A stretch of DNA of 38,865 nt from an uncultured Prevotella sp. (GCA_900314995.1 OMXK01000031.1:1-38865), one strand, 5' to 3'. Positions 1-8,515 are shown, counted from the first letter of the stretch. Program-made: numbers and translations. The notes: generated by a model not told the origin, from the letters alone.

Positions 1-47
1 GGCTCTGCCACTTTCTTGCGACTGGACTTAGGGCTATTCCGTATGTT

Positions 48-133
48 TGTCGCAGATTCGCTTCTTTGTCGCATAAACTTCAGACGAAATCCTGCAAAAG
101 AATTGTTTGGTAATGAAAACCGCCGTACCTTTG
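48..133 (+). promoter_or_regulatory. promoter and tandem TGTCGCA sites, copy A
   Basis: Two direct repeats TGTCGCA lie at 48-54 and 67-73 (19 nt start to start). The -7 box TACCTTTG is at 126-133, with an ATTG -33 element 20 nt upstream of it. An inverted half-site TGCGACT is at 17-23. Copy B near 37939-38024 has the same two repeats with the same 19-nt period and the same 58-nt distance from the second repeat to GTACC. The repeats look like binding sites for a regulator of the downstream RNA; that role is inferred. Confidence 0.6.
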
Positions 134-138
134 CATCG

Positions 139-257
139 GATTTAAGATTCACACATAAGTTAGTTAGAGTAAATTTTCTTTTTCATATTGCATTTGTTAT
201 TAATTAGGTTTGTTAGTTAAACAGTTAGCGCTCGCAGTGATGCGGGCGCTAGCTGCT
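139..257 (+). ncRNA. candidate structured small RNA, copy A
   Basis: A Bacteroidota promoter at 126-133 drives about 115 nt with no plausible ORF. The region ends in a 13-bp hairpin (arms 224-236 and 241-253) closed by a GTGA (GNRA-type) tetraloop. A second locus at 38030-38155 has the same promoter, related AT-rich linker sequence (GTTAGAGT, TTTTTCATATTG) and the same hairpin. Between copies, a C-G pair in the stem is U-A, and a U-G pair is U-A, so base-pairing is preserved while sequence changes. No U-tract follows the hairpin, so the 3' end is uncertain. The only neighbours on the + side are a convergent gene remnant and a lipoprotein gene, so this is not an mRNA leader. I do not recognise the family. 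Confidence 0.55.
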
Positions 258-295
258 TGTATGAAGATCTCTGTTCTTTAGGTCATACGGCTATT

Positions 296-436
296 TTAAT
301 CTACCATTAAAACTACATCCGTCTTTTCCAAATCCCCTCCACACTTCGGGCATTTTCCTGTTTTCGGATTCCACTTCTGGAGATGTTCTGACCTTTGATC
401 GACATTTGCGACAAAAGCGAGGCAGCCCCCGCCAGT
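296..436 (-). pseudogene. zinc-ribbon protein remnant (frameshifted)
   Basis: On the minus strand one frame ends with a zinc-knuckle segment WNPKTGKCPKCGGDLEK and a stop at 296-298. An adjacent frame just upstream reads RFCRKCRS, a second CxxC knuckle. Joined by one frameshift around 385-410 they would form a two-knuckle zinc ribbon. Neither frame has a start codon, and the first frame directly follows the stop of the lipoprotein gene. I read it as a decayed C-terminal fragment; function cannot be assigned. Confidence 0.4.
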
Positions 437-439
437 CTA

Positions 440-1156
440 CTATTTTTTAACGTAATCCTGATCGAAGTGCTTAAGATATTCTATGCTCAACTTCCGGTAA
501 TGTTCGCGCGTAGCAGCACTTGACGTGTCGGCACGCATGACTTCATAATACTCATGAGCGAGGCCTGGCTCCAGACCAGTCTCTGTATGGATGACATTGT
601 AGAGCGAGTCTCCCAGCACGGGTTTGCAGAATTCCTCGGGGTTTACAGCATAGTACATGCGGTAGCTCTTCACCTGTATCTCTGTCTGAAGATAGTCGAA
701 TTCCAGATTTAAGAGGTCACCCCAGTAGCCATAGTCGCTGGTCTGGTGCTTGTGACGGCCGAAGGCGCCGTACTTAGTAGCTGTCGATTTGATGTCGTCG
801 ATGACACTGCTTATCGCATCGTAATCGCAGAGGACGGTGGTGCGTGCCAGATCCTTCAGTTCGAAAGGCATAGAGTTGTCGGTACGGCATTTACGCTCGG
901 CACTCTGACGGGTCTTGTAATTCATAGGCGTCGTCTTTCCCTTGTGACGTGATGCCACCTCTTCGGCGATCGCCTGCGTCGACGGGCCATAGGCTTTGGC
1001 CCACGCCAAGGCTTCATCCAGTTGCGTCTGGAAAATAGTTTCTAACTCTTGTTGCTCGTTAACAGGGTTGTCTTCGCGGTTACAGGAGGCGAAGAATAGA
1101 TTGCTGGTGAGAATGACTACCAGCAGCCATGATTGTTTTAGCATTTTCATATTCAT
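440..1156 (-). CDS. lipoprotein with RelA/SpoT-like domain
   Basis: A 238-aa protein with an SPII signal: basic N-terminus, hydrophobic stretch and lipobox FASC with Cys25, so the mature protein is probably lipid-anchored outside the cytoplasm. Residues about 68-215 resemble the RelA/SpoT nucleotidyltransferase fold found in small alarmone synthetases and toxin domains. Visible hallmarks are an Arg/Lys-rich stretch (70-91), KDLARTTVLCD (101-111), YGYWGDLLNLEF (142-153), TEIQVKS (158-164, with the acidic EIQ residue Glu159), RMYYA (166-170) and a C-terminal GLAHEYYE (198-205). The family match is from memory of these motifs and enzymatic activity is not shown. An extracytoplasmic location is odd for an ATP/GTP-using enzyme, which could point to an exported effector or a degenerate fold. 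It stands alone behind its own promoter. An in-frame ATG at residue 4 is an alternative start. Confidence 0.75.
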   Translation of the reverse strand: MNMKMLKQSWLLVVILTSNLFFASCNREDNPVNEQQELETIFQTQLDEALAWAKAYGPSTQAIAEEVASRHKGKTTPMNYKTRQSAERKCRTDNSMPFELKDLARTTVLCDYDAISSVIDDIKSTATKYGAFGRHKHQTSDYGYWGDLLNLEFDYLQTEIQVKSYRMYYAVNPEEFCKPVLGDSLYNVIHTETGLEPGLAHEYYEVMRADTSSAATREHYRKLSIEYLKHFDQDYVKK

Positions 1157-1177
1157 ATTTTTTTTGTTAATGGATTA

Positions 1178-1185
1178 CAAATATA
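1178..1185 (-). promoter_or_regulatory. -7 promoter box for the lipoprotein gene
   Basis: Minus-strand TATATTTG matches the Bacteroidota TAnnTTTG box and lies about 22 nt upstream of the ATG at 1156. No clear -33 element was found. The rest of 1160-1521 holds an inverted repeat AATCAGG/CCTGATT (1241-1265) and the promoter of the next gene, but no convincing gene. Confidence 0.5.
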
Positions 1186-1426
1186 CAAGGATTTGGTCAT
1201 ATTTCCCCTCGTTTCCCATCATTATTATATTTCTTTAACATAATCAGGACATTCCTGCCCTGATTGCCCGCCTCACGCTTTGACCCAGAACTCAGACAGA
1301 AGTTAATTGATGCGCTTTCTCCACATTTCGCAAAAATTTCTGAACTTGAGTATGGTAAAGCTCTTTCAAAATCTATAACACGACCTAAAGCCTTTAATCC
1401 TCTTTTTGCATTTTTTTGGAAAAAAA

Positions 1427-1457
1427 CTTGTTTCTTTCTAAAAAATCCTTATCTTTG
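1427..1457 (+). promoter_or_regulatory. promoter of the S37 peptidase gene
   Basis: A -33 TTG is followed after 19 nt by the -7 box TATCTTTG at 1450-1457. This is close to ideal spacing for the Bacteroidota primary sigma factor. The start codon lies 64 nt downstream, giving a moderately long leader with no obvious structure. Confidence 0.65.
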
Positions 1458-1521
1458 CAGGGTCAAATCAATTTTCTGTGAGGAAGAACTTTTTTAATAG
1501 CCTGTTAAATAATAATTAAGT

Positions 1522-3042
1522 ATGAGAAAATTCAATTTGTTCGTCATTGCAGCCTTGATGGGCAGCATGACATTTACGGCTTGCACTCCTGAGGACAATG
1601 CCGTTGCGCCCAGTGCGCCCAGTGGTGAGTTGTCGGATGATATCGACATGTTCGAAAGTGTAAAGGCGAATGAGGGCGACCCCGCCGTGGTGGCAGCCCT
1701 GAAGTCGATAGAAAATGTCGCAGAGGTGAAGCCTTTCATCAATGTGGGCAAAAGCGAGGAGACCGCCCTCGGCCAGTGCTATTACATCAAGTACAAGCAG
1801 CCCATCGATCACGACAACGCCGCCCTGGGCACTTACGAGCAGCAGGTGGTGCTCACCTACGTCGGCTCTGACGCTCCCACGATTCTGCACACGCAGGGCT
1901 ATGCGCTTGCTGGTGATCACGGCAAAAACCACAATCGTCTCGACAGCATCGATGCCCCCATGTTCATGTACGTGCTTGCCACCGGCCAGAATGCCGACGG
2001 CAGTTTCAAGTTCTCGACGAACTGCGTGCAGGTGGAGTACCGCTATCACGGCTTCTCACTGCCTGAGGGCGACGAGAACAGCTTCAAGTATCTGAGCGCC
2101 AAGCAGCAGTCAGCCGACCTCCACAACATCGTGACCGACCTGAAGAAGGCTCTGCTCAAGGGCAAGTGGCTCAGCACGGGTGTGAGCAAGAACGGCATGA
2201 CCACCTACGACTATGCCTACTACTATCCAGGCGACGTTGACGTGTATGTGCCTTTTGTGGCTCCGTTGCTCTTCCAGAATGCGGATATGCGCATCGGCGA
2301 CTACATGATCAACAGTGCTGTGAAAGGCTATCTGCCTCAGATCAAGGCCGCTTTCCAGAAGCTCGTCAGCGACCAGAAGGTGCTTGATGCCACAGCTCAA
2401 TATGCACTGAAGTATTATAAGGAGGATCAGAGTCTCGATGTGCCCGCTGACTCTGTTCTGCACTATACCGTTGAATTTGCCTACGATCACCTCTTTAGTA
2501 AGCAGTCGTATGGCGACGTTGACGTATGGAGTAAGTTCATCCCCAAGGAAGGCGACGATCCTGCCACCTACGCCCTCTTCTTCAATCTCGACGAGAACGA
2601 CCTCCGCATCTATAGGCAGCAAAGTGGGACTCGCGGTCCATTACGTAAGCGCGATGATCCGTTTGGGATGCAGGTTCCTGTTGACCAGGGTAACATCGGC
2701 TACAACTACAGCTGGGTTAAGGAGGGCACATTGCTGACGGCTAACGACAAGAAATACTTCGATGACAAGGAGAAGAAGTACACGGCAAGCGATAAGGTCG
2801 AGCTGTCGTATCTGGTCAAGGACTTCCTGAAAACGACCGACTGCAAGATGTTCTTCGTGTATGGCGAGAACGACCCCTGGACGGGTGCCGCCATCGACGA
2901 TCCCACGAATGAGAACGTGAAGAAGCTGATTATCAAGAACGGTACGCACAACGATGCGATCCAAACCTATACCGCTGATGAGCGCAACCAGCTGATGGAC
3001 TTCGTGAAGCCGATTATCTTTCCTGCAAGCACCACGAAATAA
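1522..3042 (+). CDS. S37-family (PS-10) tripeptidyl-aminopeptidase-like lipoprotein
   Basis: A 506-aa exported lipoprotein with lipobox FTAC. The body looks like peptidase family S37, serine aminopeptidases of the alpha/beta-hydrolase fold related to Streptomyces tripeptidyl aminopeptidase. Supporting motifs are YKQPIDHDN near the N-terminus, VEYRYHGFS, the nucleophile elbow GVSKNGMT with Ser222, YGENDPWT carrying the probable catalytic Asp, and NGTHNDAI carrying the probable His near the C-terminus. The expected role is removing short peptides from proteins outside the cytoplasm, probably for nutrition. It is a single gene between its own promoter and a strong terminator. Catalytic roles are inferred from family patterns. 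Confidence 0.85.
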   Translation: MRKFNLFVIAALMGSMTFTACTPEDNAVAPSAPSGELSDDIDMFESVKANEGDPAVVAALKSIENVAEVKPFINVGKSEETALGQCYYIKYKQPIDHDNAALGTYEQQVVLTYVGSDAPTILHTQGYALAGDHGKNHNRLDSIDAPMFMYVLATGQNADGSFKFSTNCVQVEYRYHGFSLPEGDENSFKYLSAKQQSADLHNIVTDLKKALLKGKWLSTGVSKNGMTTYDYAYYYPGDVDVYVPFVAPLLFQNADMRIGDYMINSAVKGYLPQIKAAFQKLVSDQKVLDATAQYALKYYKEDQSLDVPADSVLHYTVEFAYDHLFSKQSYGDVDVWSKFIPKEGDDPATYALFFNLDENDLRIYRQQSGTRGPLRKRDDPFGMQVPVDQGNIGYNYSWVKEGTLLTANDKKYFDDKEKKYTASDKVELSYLVKDFLKTTDCKMFFVYGENDPWTGAAIDDPTNENVKKLIIKNGTHNDAIQTYTADERNQLMDFVKPIIFPASTTK

Positions 3043-3061
3043 GTGATCAGGTTTAAATAAA

Positions 3062-3097
3062 AGAGGGTGTGTCAAAATAGGCACATCCTCTTTTTTT
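3062..3097 (+). terminator. intrinsic terminator after the peptidase gene
   Basis: A 12-bp stem (AGAGGGTGTGTC with GGCACATCCTCT, two G-T pairs) with loop AAAATA is followed by a run of T at 3091-3097. It lies 20 nt past the peptidase stop codon. Confidence 0.85.
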
Positions 3098-3153
3098 ATT
3101 AAGGCGCAGAAATTGCGGCGGGGCCTCTTTTAATATTCAAAACTGCAGTCTTG

Positions 3154-3200
3154 GGGACAGATTTTGAGTTATAGCAGCCTCATACCCCAGCACCTGTCCC
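3154..3200. repeat. inverted repeat GGGACAG/CTGTCCC at the prmC break
   Basis: Arms at 3154-3160 and 3194-3200 are perfect 7-bp complements separated by 33 nt, and they enclose the premature prmC stop codon. It could be a small repetitive element left at the truncation point or a folding element at the mRNA 3' end. Only one copy is seen here. Confidence 0.35.
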
Positions 3201-3521
3201 TACGGCTATCGACTCAACTATCCATCGACAAAGTTCCCCCGTTTCCGGTCTTGGAATCAGCACGCCTGGCTCTACATGAAAAGTCCGTCCGCAGAATTCG
3301 GCTATGCCCACCACATACTGCACAGGCTCAGCCTTTTCCAAACGTTGCATCATCGCTTCCAGTTCCGACTGCTCTGTTTCACTCATTTCGTCGATCTTCC
3401 CGCAGACGATATCCGTCAGCGAGAGACCGAACCTCACGTCCAGCATCCAGCGGACGATGGCCTTTGCCTCGTCTGTATCATAGATGCCCGTTAGTCTGTG
3501 CCAGAGTGTTTCGTATTTCAT
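3180..3521 (-). pseudogene. prmC: truncated prmC (release-factor glutamine methyltransferase)
   Basis: The 113 aa encoded match the N-terminal, release-factor-binding part of PrmC/HemK. The clearest segment is PVQYVVGIAEFCGRTF followed by VEPGVLIPRPETGELC. The frame stops right after VGTGAGV, before the SAM-binding motif (usually like LDIGTGSG) and the NPPY catalytic motif, and neither appears in any frame down to 3043. Intact PrmC is about 280 aa. The start is set at 3521 because a TATCTTTG promoter lies at 3530-3537, which excludes a longer frame. The fragment keeps its promoter but should lack methyltransferase activity. It may be a remnant, with a full gene elsewhere. Its substrate RF1 is encoded intact at 21806. 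Confidence 0.75.
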
Positions 3522-3529
3522 ATCGTCGG

Positions 3530-3537
3530 CAAAGATA
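3530..3537 (-). promoter_or_regulatory. -7 box for the prmC fragment
   Basis: Minus-strand TATCTTTG followed by C, 8 nt upstream of the ATG at 3521. The transcript would have almost no leader, which supports this start over the upstream in-frame ATG at 3560. Confidence 0.55.
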
Positions 3538-3592
3538 CGAATAAGTGAGCGAAATACCAAATTTTTCTGGATATCTCTTCAATAAAACACGA

Positions 3593-3624
3593 AATGAGGA
3601 ATCAGCAGCTGCTGACTCCTCATT
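3593..3624 (-). terminator. terminator after the LruC-type lipoprotein gene
   Basis: A nearly perfect 32-bp palindrome (AATGAGGA...TCCTCATT, one mismatched pair) lies just past the stop at 3653. On the minus strand it is followed by a T-rich tail (TTTCGTGTTTTATT). It separates this gene from the prmC promoter. Confidence 0.7.
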
Positions 3625-3652
3625 TTCGTTTGTATGGTATTTATATGAAATA

Positions 3653-5089
3653 TTACTCAACGGGAATTTCCTCTTCGGCCTGTTCCTGATCTCCAGCTTC
3701 TGCCTGATCAGGACGGTTCTTCAGACGCTCGGGCACGGGGTCAAACCAACTGTTGGGCACAGCCTTACGCTCGGGCATCCAATTAAGTGTGGTATTCACA
3801 GCCACCATCATCGGGGCCTGTCCTTGCATGCCAAATGGAATGGTTACCACAGTGTTTGTATTCATGTCGCGTACATTCACGCTGATGTTGTTGGTCTCTG
3901 GATTCCAGGCGTTGCCGAAATTTGTCAGCTCGATGTTGGGATCGTCGCTCAGCACGCCGGGGAACTCATCAGAAGTGTAAGAGTTGCCAATCTTCACGCT
4001 GAAGGGATAGAGACCTCCACGGTGACGTAAGAAGGCCTTCTGCTCCTTGGTGGTGGTCACGTCGTCAGCAGTGATGGTGCCGTTGGTCGTTGTCACCTTG
4101 TGTGTGGTGGTGGTGTTCTCAATCATGTCGATCACGATGTCGTTAAAGTCAAAGTCGTCGAGATCACCCAGATCCTCTACCATGTAGCGCTTGCTCAGAG
4201 TGGTTTTCTCGGTGTATTCATCCTCTTTGATGATAACTTCCTCAGGTACATTGGGATATCCTACCATGGTCAGCACCACGTCGTTGAAGTCATTATCACC
4301 GTCATTTACGTCCTCAATGCCAATATACTCCACCGTGCTATTGTCGTGGATCTCGATGCCATCAGGCTTCGCGTTGCCAGCATCCACCAAGATGGCATTG
4401 CCGGTGGCAGTGCCCACATTAGGTTTGTTGCCGCCGTTAACATTGTCGAGATATACCTCAATACGCGTTCCAGCAGGTACGTCTACATAGATACCCTTCA
4501 TATTGGCACGTACTGGCCGGCCCCAACTATATCCAATTAACATACCGTTGCAGAATGGGCGGTCGTAAATGGTCCAGTTCTTATCATACAATAGATAAGA
4601 GGTGTTACCAACCTTTACATAGAGTTTGTGTGTATACATGCCCTGCACTGTCAGGGGGTAGATGACGAATGGATTGCCTGGAGCTACCAGTACCGCTTTC
4701 TGGCCTGTGTGTGTATCGCCATCTTTCAATTTATCTTTGATGGTATTGTAGATATCTTTGTTATTGGTCACATTATATGAATAGGTATAACCTCCCCATT
4801 TTGGGGTAACAGTTTCTTGCAAACCAAAGTCGAGTCCTTTGCAGACATAAACTTCCGATGTCTCGCCTGCACGTGTTGTTGCACCGAGCGTTGCACCAGA
4901 TGTGAAGTCCCAAGTCTGGTTGGGATCAATTTCTCCGTACTTCTTTACGAAATTGTTTTCATACGATTTCTGCTGCTCTGCAGTTTTGTTGGCAGCAACA
5001 ACACCTTCATCATAGAGGTCGTTGTTAGAACATGCGGCAAGGCTCATTACGGCCAGCGACGCAACAACACTTTTAAGAATTACTTTCAT
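3653..5089 (-). CDS. LruC/DUF4842-type lipoprotein
   Basis: A 478-aa lipoprotein with lipobox LAAC (Cys20). After the signal come KKYGEIDPNQTWDF (49-62), typical of Bacteroidales LruC-domain surface proteins, and a mid-region with beta-rich character. Two acidic repeats resemble Ca-binding loops: EDVNDGDNDFNDVVLTM (259-275) and EDLGDLDDFDFNDIVIDM (305-322). The C-terminus is a hydrophilic Glu/Pro-rich tail. The likely place is the outer membrane surface; the binding partner is unknown. It is monocistronic, with a TAACTTTG promoter at 5140-5147 and its own terminator. The family assignment rests on the paired D-rich motifs and the WTWDF-like segment. Confidence 0.75.
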   Translation of the reverse strand: MKVILKSVVASLAVMSLAACSNNDLYDEGVVAANKTAEQQKSYENNFVKKYGEIDPNQTWDFTSGATLGATTRAGETSEVYVCKGLDFGLQETVTPKWGGYTYSYNVTNNKDIYNTIKDKLKDGDTHTGQKAVLVAPGNPFVIYPLTVQGMYTHKLYVKVGNTSYLLYDKNWTIYDRPFCNGMLIGYSWGRPVRANMKGIYVDVPAGTRIEVYLDNVNGGNKPNVGTATGNAILVDAGNAKPDGIEIHDNSTVEYIGIEDVNDGDNDFNDVVLTMVGYPNVPEEVIIKEDEYTEKTTLSKRYMVEDLGDLDDFDFNDIVIDMIENTTTTHKVTTTNGTITADDVTTTKEQKAFLRHRGGLYPFSVKIGNSYTSDEFPGVLSDDPNIELTNFGNAWNPETNNISVNVRDMNTNTVVTIPFGMQGQAPMMVAVNTTLNWMPERKAVPNSWFDPVPERLKNRPDQAEAGDQEQAEEEIPVE

Positions 5090-5139
5090 TTTTTTACTAT
5101 GTATTTATTGGTTAAGTGCGGGGTTGGTTTTTTCGAGTG

Positions 5140-5147
5140 CAAAGTTA
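5140..5147 (-). promoter_or_regulatory. -7 box for the LruC-type gene
   Basis: Minus-strand TAACTTTGCA, about 50 nt upstream of the start at 5089, in an AT-rich intergenic stretch. Confidence 0.55.
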
Positions 5148-5218
5148 ACAATAAATAACAATGTATAAATACAATAATTTTCAGTTTTGTTGCGTAAATG
5201 CTGCTTTCTTGACATAAA

Positions 5219-5890
5219 TCATTTGCAGCGGGCGTACCAGTCGAGTAAAGAGGCACGGGGGACGCCGTTGGCGACGGCAGCGTCGAGGGCTGCGCGGGCT
5301 TCTTTCCGACGGCCCTGGCGCAGATAGACATCGGCCTTGGAGACATGGTAGCCTGCCTCGGAGGGATGCAGGCGGATGGCCTCATCCCAGTCGTAGAGGG
5401 CCACATCGTATTGCTGCTGCTCGGTCTCGAAGGCAGCACGTCCGGCATAGGCTTCGGCACTGTCGGGGAAGAGCTGCACCACCAGGTTCAGCTGATCCAG
5501 CGCATCGGCCTTGCGCCCCAGCTTCTGATAGACATGCGCCAGCCCCATGTTGGCCTCGAAATGGCGGGGACTGATGCTGAGGAACTGCTGATAGTCGGCC
5601 TTTGCCATATCGAGATGGTTGAGCTGGACGTGACAGAAGGCACGGAAATAGAGGGCTGCAAGATTGTGCTCGTCGAGGCGCAGCACATCGCTGTACTCAT
5701 CGCGGGCATATTCCCACTGCTGCAGGTTGATGTTGGCCTCGGCCTTCTGAAGCTTCAGGGTGATATTCTTGGGGTGCAGGCGGATGGCCTCGATAAGGGT
5801 CGACACGGAGTCGCGCCACTGCTGCGGCGTCTGCGCCTGCGCGCAGACAGCCATCAGCAACAGCATTATCATCATTAACAATCTATGCAT
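5219..5890 (-). CDS. secreted TPR-repeat protein
   Basis: The 223-aa product has an N-terminal signal peptide ending near AQAQ, then about five tetratricopeptide-like helical pairs, for example [40 protein letters not shown] and [23 protein letters not shown] arrays bind other proteins; the partner is unknown. The start at 5890 (MHRLLMM) overlaps the leuB stop by 8 nt, so it is probably translationally coupled as last gene of the leu operon. The link to amino-acid synthesis is positional only. An upstream ATG at 5908 would give six extra residues and spoil the signal peptide less convincingly. Confidence 0.75.
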   Translation of the reverse strand: MHRLLMMIMLLLMAVCAQAQTPQQWRDSVSTLIEAIRLHPKNITLKLQKAEANINLQQWEYARDEYSDVLRLDEHNLAALYFRAFCHVQLNHLDMAKADYQQFLSISPRHFEANMGLAHVYQKLGRKADALDQLNLVVQLFPDSAEAYAGRAAFETEQQQYDVALYDWDEAIRLHPSEAGYHVSKADVYLRQGRRKEARAALDAAVANGVPRASLLDWYARCK

Positions 5891-6944
5891 GCCTGATATA
5901 ATTGACAATCCACTCTCCTACCTCACGGGTGCCGTACTTGGCACCGCCGTCGACCTGAATCTCCGGGGTGCGGACATTGGCATCGAGCGAGGCATTGACG
6001 GCTTCGCGCACGAGGGCACCCTCCTTGCTGAGTCCGAAATGCTCGAGGAGCATCGCGGCGGAAAGGATCTGCGCCAAGGGGTTGGCGAGGTTCTGGCCTG
6101 CAGCCTGGGGCCATGAGCCGTGAACGGGCTCGAAGAGCGGCGTGTGCTCACCGAGCGAGGCAGAGGGCTGGAGTCCCATCGAACCCGTGATGCAGGCCGT
6201 CTCGTCGGTAAGGATGTCGCCGAAGGTGTTCTCAGTGACGATGACATCGAAGAAGCGGGGCTCTGTCAGCACGCGCATCGAAGCGTTGTCGATAAACATA
6301 TAGTCGGTACGCACCTCGGGATACTGAGGTTCCATCTCCTTGGCAATCTGACGCCACAGACGGCTGGAGGCCAACACATTGGCCTTATCGACCACCGTGA
6401 GATGCTTGTTGCGCTGCATGGCCATCTCGAAGCCAAGCTTCAGGATACGCTCAATCTCGGGGCGGGTGTAGATATCGGTATCGTAGGCCATGTTGTCGTC
6501 CTGGTGCTTCTCGCCGAAATACATGCCGCCCGTGAGTTCGCGCAGCACCACGAAGTCGGCTCCACGGATGATCTCATCCTTCAGCGGCGACTTGTGCAAC
6601 AGACAGTCGAAGGTGACCACAGGGCGCACATTGGCATAGAGTCCCAGTTTCTTACGCATGGCCAGCAGGCCCGTCTCAGGGCGGATCTTGGCCGTAGGAT
6701 TGTTGTCGTACTTCAGGTCGCCGACGGCAGCGAAGAGCACCGCATCAGCGCGCATGCAGACCTCATGGGTAGAGTCGGGATAAGGATCGCCCACGGCCTC
6801 GATGGCATGGGCGCCACAGATGGCCTCCTCGTAGTCAAACTGGTGACCACACTTGGCTGCCACAGCATCGAGCACAGCCACACCTTGCTTCATGATCTCG
6901 GGGCCGATTCCATCGCCTGCGAGAATTGCAATCTTCAATTTCAT
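5883..6944 (-). CDS. leuB: 3-isopropylmalate dehydrogenase
   Basis: A 353-aa enzyme of the isocitrate/isopropylmalate dehydrogenase family. It oxidises and decarboxylates 3-isopropylmalate to 2-oxoisocaproate with NAD, in the cytoplasm. In citramalate users it also acts on 3-methylmalate for isoleucine synthesis. Visible motifs are [20 protein letters not shown] at the N-terminus, [21 protein letters not shown], the metal-site region [11 protein letters not shown] and the NAD-binding FEPVHGSWP. Its ATG overlaps the cimA-like stop codon (ATGA), a coupled arrangement. Length is normal. Confidence 0.95.
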   Translation of the reverse strand: MKLKIAILAGDGIGPEIMKQGVAVLDAVAAKCGHQFDYEEAICGAHAIEAVGDPYPDSTHEVCMRADAVLFAAVGDLKYDNNPTAKIRPETGLLAMRKKLGLYANVRPVVTFDCLLHKSPLKDEIIRGADFVVLRELTGGMYFGEKHQDDNMAYDTDIYTRPEIERILKLGFEMAMQRNKHLTVVDKANVLASSRLWRQIAKEMEPQYPEVRTDYMFIDNASMRVLTEPRFFDVIVTENTFGDILTDETACITGSMGLQPSASLGEHTPLFEPVHGSWPQAAGQNLANPLAQILSAAMLLEHFGLSKEGALVREAVNASLDANVRTPEIQVDGGAKYGTREVGEWIVNYIRHA

Positions 6945-8515
6945 AATACGTTATTGTTTTCTTTTTCAAATAAGTTCAACATCTTAAAGGTAGCCTTGAT
7001 GGCGGCTTCAGTCTGGTCGGCATCGAGGCCTCGGGTACGGAAGATCTTGCCGTTGTCGTTCCAGGTGATGACGGTCTGCACGAGGGCATCAGTACGCCCG
7101 CCTGGCGGAATGGTGACCGCATAGTTCTGGAGGAGGGGGAACGTGCGCCCGAGATACTTCTTATAGATATAGCGCAGCGACTTCACAAAGGCATCATACT
7201 GACCGTCGCCTGTGGCACTGGCCTCGTAGGCCTGACCGTTGATCTCGACCTTGATATTGGCACCAGGCTTCAGACCGTAGGCGGTAGACACCACATAACT
7301 GAGCAGCTTGACCTTATCCTCGGGTGCATCGTGCTTAAGCACATCGCTGACGATGAAGGGCAGGTCGTCGATCGTGACGAGCTCCTTCTTGTCGCCGAGT
7401 TCGGTGATGCGCTGTGTCACCTTGCGCGTCTGCTCGGGGGTCAGTTCGAGTCCCAGTTCCTCGAGGTTCTTGTCGATATTGGCCTTGCCGCTGTTCTTGC
7501 CGAGGGCATACTCGCGGCGACGTCCGAAGCGCTCAGGCACCAGATCGTTCTGATAGAGATTGCTCTTCTTGTCGCCGTCGGCATGGACGCCAGCCACCTG
7601 AGTAAACACATTGTCGCCGATGATGGGCTGATTGGGTGCTACGGCGATGCCGCTATAGCTCTCTACCAGTCGCGAGATATCGTTGAGCTTATTCTCGTTG
7701 ATGTTCGTCTTGGCATGGAAATGATCCTTGAGGATCACCTGCACACTCGACAACGGGGCATTACCGCAGCGCTCCCCCAGCCCATTGACGGTGACATGAA
7801 GGCCCTTGGCACCACTGAGCACCGCTGCCAGCGAGTTGGAGACAGCCAGATCGTAGTCGTTATGGGCGTGGAAGTCGAAGTGGGCATCGGGATAGCGCTT
7901 GATCATCTTGCGGAAATACTCGATGCACTGCAGGGGATTCATGATGCCAAGGGTATCAGGCAGCATGAAGCGGCGGATGCCTATGTCGCAGAGGGCATCC
8001 ATCAGCTGGTAGACGTAGAAGGGCGAATCCTTCATGCCGTTAGACCAGTCCTCGAGGTAGAGATTGACGGTGAGTCCTTTCGAGCGGGCGTACTTCACCT
8101 CACGACGGATATCGTCGATATGAGCCTCAGGGGTCTTCTGCAACTGTAGCTGACAATGGCGCAGAGAACCTTTCGCCAGCAGGTTGATGGTCTTTCCCCC
8201 ACAGCTGACCACCCAATCTACGCTCTTACCGCCATCGACGAAGCCCAGTACCTCCACACGATCGGCCTTATCGATCTTGGCCGCATAACGGCAGATCATG
8301 CCTACGGCCTCCTTCTCGCCCTCAGACACGCGGGCAGAAGCCACCTCAATGCGATCGACGTTGAGATCGTTGAGCAGCATGCGGGCGATGATCAGTTTCT
8401 CATGAGGCAGGAAACTGACACCGCTGGTCTGCTCGCCGTCGCGCAGCGTAGAGTCCATAATCTCCACGAAGGGCTGCAGGCGATTGTACTGTCCTACTTG
8501 TTCTGCTGTTCCCAT
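6941..8515 (-). CDS. cimA: citramalate/isopropylmalate synthase family protein (CimA-like)
   Basis: A 524-aa HMGL-like TIM-barrel enzyme with an N-terminal [15 protein letters not shown] motif, the metal-site [15 protein letters not shown], the [13 protein letters not shown] loop and a C-terminal LeuA-type allosteric domain. It differs clearly from the LeuA in the same operon. In Bacteroidales this second synthase is usually annotated (R)-citramalate synthase, condensing pyruvate and acetyl-CoA to start threonine-independent isoleucine synthesis; LeuC, LeuD and LeuB can process the product. Substrate choice is inferred, not visible. The ATG at 8515 lies inside the leuD end (22-nt overlap). 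A longer open frame to 8578 has no family support. Confidence 0.85.
   Translation of the reverse strand: MGTAEQVGQYNRLQPFVEIMDSTLRDGEQTSGVSFLPHEKLIIARMLLNDLNVDRIEVASARVSEGEKEAVGMICRYAAKIDKADRVEVLGFVDGGKSVDWVVSCGGKTINLLAKGSLRHCQLQLQKTPEAHIDDIRREVKYARSKGLTVNLYLEDWSNGMKDSPFYVYQLMDALCDIGIRRFMLPDTLGIMNPLQCIEYFRKMIKRYPDAHFDFHAHNDYDLAVSNSLAAVLSGAKGLHVTVNGLGERCGNAPLSSVQVILKDHFHAKTNINENKLNDISRLVESYSGIAVAPNQPIIGDNVFTQVAGVHADGDKKSNLYQNDLVPERFGRRREYALGKNSGKANIDKNLEELGLELTPEQTRKVTQRITELGDKKELVTIDDLPFIVSDVLKHDAPEDKVKLLSYVVSTAYGLKPGANIKVEINGQAYEASATGDGQYDAFVKSLRYIYKKYLGRTFPLLQNYAVTIPPGGRTDALVQTVITWNDNGKIFRTRGLDADQTEAAIKATFKMLNLFEKENNNVL

Noticed and set aside
16-207. 63-aa open frame on the plus strand
   Set aside because: It runs across the promoter and TGTCGCA repeats of RNA copy A and has no recognisable protein features.
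224-253. Hairpin as an integron attC site
   Set aside because: No integrase, no attC core sites in proper arrangement and no extrahelical bases; the stem is perfectly paired.
1264-1497. 77-aa plus-strand frame starting MPASRFDPELRQKL
   Set aside because: The first 35 residues look protein-like, but the rest runs through the A/T-rich promoter of the next gene. No start signal or family match; at most a remnant.
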